This document shows positions 5,370 to 8,089 of a DNA stretch of 8,089 nt, piece after piece. The position numbers and the translations under genes were made by a program. The stretch spans positions 1 through 8,089 of the forward strand of contig SKJM01000775.1 in the NCBI GenBank assembly GCA_007122045.1, given 5' to 3'. A model generated the notes under the pieces. The model worked only from the letters and a program-made list of their open reading frames with translations. It was not told where the DNA came from and made no database searches. The DNA is from Planctomycetales bacterium. GTDB taxonomy: Bacteria > Planctomycetota > Planctomycetia > Pirellulales > Thermoguttaceae. The first letter of the stretch is position 1. Each line of letters opens with the position of its first letter.

Positions 5370-7568
5370 CTATTGCAGCCCTCGCTCCTCAGCCCGGCGC
5401 ACAATTTCACCCGACGCCAGTCGCTCCCGCCAGTGTTGGACGGGCTGCTGGCGCCTGGCAGCCGGGTGCTCGGGCCGGTAGAAGAGCCCCAGCCCGGTCA
5501 GCTCGCGCAGATTCCAGAAACTCAGCACGCGCACCGCCAGCCGCTCGTGTTCCAGGGCGTCAACCAGCGCGGCCACCGCCCCGTTGCGGAGGTCGTCGGC
5601 GGAGTATCCCCACAGCATCCGGTACAGGATTTCGGCGTCGGCCCCGTAGTGCTTCTCGAGCGCCTCGCGCACGGCGGCGGCCAGGCGGGGACCACGGGCC
5701 AGCACCGCCCGAAGCTCGTCGATGTAATCGAACCACACCGTCCTGGAATCTTCCTCGTCGAGCACCGACACCGTCAGGTCGAAGTGTCCGAGGTATCCCA
5801 GGCAGCGGACGGCCAGCCAGCGAACCTCGCGTTGGCGGTGGCCGACCGCCACCTCGCGCAGCACGAGGGCGGCGGGCCGACCGGCCTGAAGTTCTTCGAC
5901 CAACACGTCCGATGCCCGCCGGTCGAGGAAGCTCGTCTGGTCTTCGCCCACCCATGCGGGCGCACCGGCCGGCCTCGGTTCGGGGGGCTCGGCGGCGGAA
6001 TCCAGCACGACGTGCTCGCTGGTGCCTATCTTCACCGGCTCACCGCCGTCCGTCTGCCAAACGGCACTTCCGCGCGTTGTCCACAGGCTGGCCACGACGG
6101 GGGCCGTTTCATTTTCCGGGTCCTCGCCGGGACTGGCGCGCCGGCCGACGTGCACAGCCACCCCCGATTCCGCCTCGGCAAACGTGAGCGTTCCGGTGCG
6201 CCCGCCGAAGGCCAGCCGGATTTCCGTTCCGGCCCGGCCGAGCGTGTGCATGGTCAAACGGCCATAGTCAATCTCCAGCGTCTGCACGTCACCGCCGTCG
6301 ATCGGGTGCAGTTCCACCTGCGCCGGCCCGACCAATTGCACGGCAAACCCGGCGGTCAGGGCAACCACCGGCCGGTAGGTGGGCAGGGCCAGCAATGGGT
6401 ACTCCGGCTTGATGGCCGTTTGCATGGCCACGCGGTTCCACAACTCCCTGTCCTCGTCGAATTGCAGCAGAAGTTGGCGGTCGGACACCAGGCGACCCAC
6501 CGTTGCCCGCTCCGGCCTCTCGGCGGGCGGCGGAGGGCCTTCCGGCGCAACCGGCGCCTGCAGACCGGGAATCAGGTCCTCAATTGCCGGTTGGGGTTCG
6601 GGTTCAGGACGCGGCTCGACCACCGGTTCGCCCGGCGGCAATTCCGGCGCAGGTTCGAGGAGGTCGTCGGGCGCCTCGACGCCCGGCGGCGGGACGGGTT
6701 CTGGGGCTTCGGCCGGGGCGTCGTCGGGCGCCGGGACCGGGGGCAAGACGTCGCCGGGGCGGGGGGCCGGCTCCGGCGCGGGGGCCAATGGCTCCGCTTC
6801 CGTGGGTGTGACCGGGCGGTCGGCCTCGGCAGGCGGCTCCTCCGGGGCCACTTCCTCGACCGGCTCGCCCGGCGGTATCGGCTCGACTCGTTCCACTTCC
6901 GGGCGTTCTTGCGGTTCGACGGCTTCTTCCGGCTTGGCGGGCGCTTCCGGCGCGGGGGGCACAACGGCCACCTGCGGCTCGGCCGGTTCGGGCCCCGCCC
7001 GATCGGGCCGCACCCCGAACCCATCCGTCGCCGCCCAAACGGCCACCAGCACACAGCCGGCCAGGACCAACACGGCCAGGGCTCGAACCAACACCCGCTT
7101 CCTTGGCGGATCGCGGAGGTACTCGGGCACGGCGGGCTTCTCGCGCCGGCGGACCTCGGCCGCCTGCTCGGCTTCGACGGCCACTTCGGGCAGCCGGTAC
7201 ATGCGTTCTCGGGCCGCCGGGTCGATCTCGACCGGCTCGACCTGGGCCAAGGTCAGCACTTGGTGGGCTGCCGCCACCTCGGCCAGTTGCATGTCCGACT
7301 GCAAGCACGCCTTCTCGAAATCCTCCACCTCGTCGTCCGGGAGCACGTGGTCGAGGTACTCGGCCACCGTGTTGGGGTCCAGGCCGGGCCCGCGATGCCC
7401 CAATCCGGGGGTTCCCAGCCGCAGCCGCCGCATCACATCGCGAATGCGGTGCATCAAGTTGGTGGCGAATTCGCTGTCCGCAATCCTCTTGCGAATGTCC
7501 TCGTCGTCTTCCGGATCGGGAATGCCCCCGTCCATGTGGGCCAGCATGTTCCGAAGTGTTAGTCGCAT
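5370..7568 (-). CDS. Single-pass membrane protein: anti-sigma-like modules, Pro/Glu linker, FecR-like domain, helical C-terminus
   Basis: A 732-residue protein of a family I know from planctomycete genomes. The start is MRLTLRNMLA at 7568, with GAGGAA seven bases upstream; an in-frame ATG at 7832 would add 88 residues of unlike composition and is rejected. Residues 9-43 and 68-103 look like two copies of an anti-sigma-factor-like helical module (D-x3-PD, then ED-x2-K-x4-S) without a zinc-ligand set. Residues 158-178 are a membrane helix (VLVRALAVLVLAGCVLVAVW). Residues 187-356 are mostly Pro, Glu, Ala and Val, a probable extended stalk. Residues 395-525 (FAVQLVGPAQVELHP..., LEIDYGRLTMHT) resemble a FecR-like beta domain. 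Residues 550-732 are helical and HEAT-like, ending YRPEHPAARRQQPVQHWRERL. The layout suggests a membrane sensor or anti-sigma-like regulator with a cytoplasmic N-terminus. No ECF sigma gene is adjacent, so this role is inference. Confidence 0.85.
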   Translation of the reverse strand: MRLTLRNMLAHMDGGIPDPEDDEDIRKRIADSEFATNLMHRIRDVMRRLRLGTPGLGHRGPGLDPNTVAEYLDHVLPDDEVEDFEKACLQSDMQLAEVAAAHQVLTLAQVEPVEIDPAARERMYRLPEVAVEAEQAAEVRRREKPAVPEYLRDPPRKRVLVRALAVLVLAGCVLVAVWAATDGFGVRPDRAGPEPAEPQVAVVPPAPEAPAKPEEAVEPQERPEVERVEPIPPGEPVEEVAPEEPPAEADRPVTPTEAEPLAPAPEPAPRPGDVLPPVPAPDDAPAEAPEPVPPPGVEAPDDLLEPAPELPPGEPVVEPRPEPEPQPAIEDLIPGLQAPVAPEGPPPPAERPERATVGRLVSDRQLLLQFDEDRELWNRVAMQTAIKPEYPLLALPTYRPVVALTAGFAVQLVGPAQVELHPIDGGDVQTLEIDYGRLTMHTLGRAGTEIRLAFGGRTGTLTFAEAESGVAVHVGRRASPGEDPENETAPVVASLWTTRGSAVWQTDGGEPVKIGTSEHVVLDSAAEPPEPRPAGAPAWVGEDQTSFLDRRASDVLVEELQAGRPAALVLREVAVGHRQREVRWLAVRCLGYLGHFDLTVSVLDEEDSRTVWFDYIDELRAVLARGPRLAAAVREALEKHYGADAEILYRMLWGYSADDLRNGAVAALVDALEHERLAVRVLSFWNLRELTGLGLFYRPEHPAARRQQPVQHWRERLASGEIVRRAEERGLQ

Positions 7569-8031
7569 GGCAAAGTTCCTCACTGTATCAGGAGCCGGAT
7601 GAAGCTCGAATGTACCCCTCCCTGTTTTATTAGTGGCGCCCCGGCGGCCATTTCGTACAAGCATTGCTGCTCGCCTCCACCGGCGCCGGGCAGGCAACTT
7701 CCCGTAGGACAGGCTCAGACGAAGCGACAAGCTGGAAGCTAGTCGGCCTGTGGAAGGTATGACTTTGCTGCCGGCGCATGCCCCAAGCGAGCTGATCGCT
7801 AATAACGTGCTTGTGCTATCTCTTGCCGCCAACTTCGCCCAAAAAAGCTCCCGCCTGCACCCCCTCGCCTCTCGATTTCGTCTCGTCTATGCTTGCGTTC
7901 TGTGGAAACAATCAAGTTTCGTGTCCCTCGTTATGGGGCAAGGACTCGTTTCTCGCCGGAGGGTGCTGGTTTCGGTGCCCCCCAAACGGGTAAACTCGAA
8001 GAGTGCGGACCGTTTCGTCTGGAATTCGGCC
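7569..8031. other. Intergenic region, less GC-rich, no recognised gene
   Basis: About 460 bp between the divergent 732-residue gene and the possible gene at the right edge. I see no tRNA, clear terminator or insertion sequence. The upstream extension of the minus-strand frame to 7832 reads as low-information sequence (Ser, Leu, Arg rich) and is not taken as coding. A 47-codon plus-strand frame at 7599-7742 is preceded by AGGAG, but its product looks like nothing known. One plus-strand frame is open from 7708 to the window edge. The promoter of the 732-residue gene should lie here, but no clear -35/-10 pair was found. Confidence 0.5.
7576..7581 (-). promoter_or_regulatory. Ribosome binding site of the 732-residue gene
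   Basis: GAGGAA on the minus strand, seven bases before the ATG at 7568. It supports that start over the upstream in-frame ATG at 7832. Confidence 0.7.
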
Positions 8032-8089
8032 ATGCCGCCAACCACTCAGCAACGCCGGCTGCCCTGGGATACAAAGACGTTCGGACGAC
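8032..8089 (+). CDS. Possible start of an unidentified gene (cut by window edge)
   Basis: The frame starting with ATG at 8032 reads MPPTTQQRRLPWDTKTFGR and leaves the window after 19 codons. The same frame is open back to a TAG at 7705, with alternative starts at GTG 7975 (GGAGGG eleven bases before it), ATG 7933 and ATG 7759. I prefer 8032 because the residues before it look non-coding, but no Shine-Dalgarno supports it. The product is not recognisable from so few residues. If real, it is transcribed divergently from the 732-residue gene. Confidence 0.3.
   Translation, partial: MPPTTQQRRLPWDTKTFGR

Noticed and set aside
5190..7562. A 790-codon plus-strand open frame
   Set aside because: It is antisense to the 732-residue gene, which has a good RBS, a membrane helix and a known family start. 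The product is Arg/Gly/His-rich, as expected of an antisense frame.
6379..7602. A 407-codon plus-strand frame rich in Gly, Ser and Thr
   Set aside because: It is a shadow of the Pro/Glu linker of the minus-strand gene; the repetitive look comes from the complement of Pro, Glu and Ala codons.
7599..7742. A 47-residue plus-strand ORF (MKLECTPPCFISGAP...) with AGGAG four bases upstream
   Set aside because: The spacing is short, the product has no known relatives that I recognise, and it overlaps the likely promoter of the 732-residue gene. Kept only as a note.
7569..7832. N-terminal extension of the 732-residue protein to ATG 7832
   Set aside because: The added 88 residues have different composition and no recognisable features, while MRLTLRN at 7568 is the family start and has its own RBS.

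Overview
This is a GC-rich bacterial window. Its gene content points to a planctomycete, probably of the Pirellulales/Pirellulaceae type. The basis is the N-terminal signature of the long minus-strand protein (MRLTLRNMLA..., DPNTVAEYLD), the HEAGHALD metallopeptidase, and short TTGGAGT-flanked palindromes between genes. I recognise these from memory of planctomycete genomes; no database search was run. Most genes lie on the minus strand, and only some starts have a Shine-Dalgarno sequence.

Layout, left to right: (1) the N-terminal 140 residues of a zinc metallopeptidase (minus, cut by the window edge); (2) a gene-poor gap with a possible weak terminator; (3) a von Willebrand factor A (VWA) protein with a complete metal-binding site (minus, good RBS); (4) an intergenic pair of tandem palindromic units; (5) a sigma-54-dependent NtrC-type response regulator with no kinase beside it (minus); (6) a lipoate/biotin protein ligase-like protein (minus); (7) a divergent intergenic region with a 56-bp double-hairpin element; (8) a membrane-anchored HEAT-repeat protein (plus); (9) convergent to it, a 732-residue single-pass membrane protein with anti-sigma-like N-terminal modules, a long Pro/Glu linker, a FecR-like part and a helical C-terminus (minus); (10) about 460 bp of apparently non-coding DNA and the possible start of a plus-strand gene at the right edge.

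No single pathway ties the genes together. The regulator and VWA protein are co-directional and could share a transcript, but the palindromic repeat lies between them. The regulator's targets and kinase are not visible. The HEAT protein and the 732-residue protein are both predicted to be anchored in the cytoplasmic membrane, with most of their mass probably outside the cytoplasm. The best candidates for something not fully described are the short repeat family, seen in two arrangements with one shared design, and the apparent duplication of a zinc-free anti-sigma-like module in the 732-residue protein. I see no CRISPR array, insertion sequence, tRNA or rRNA, and no recognisable defence system.
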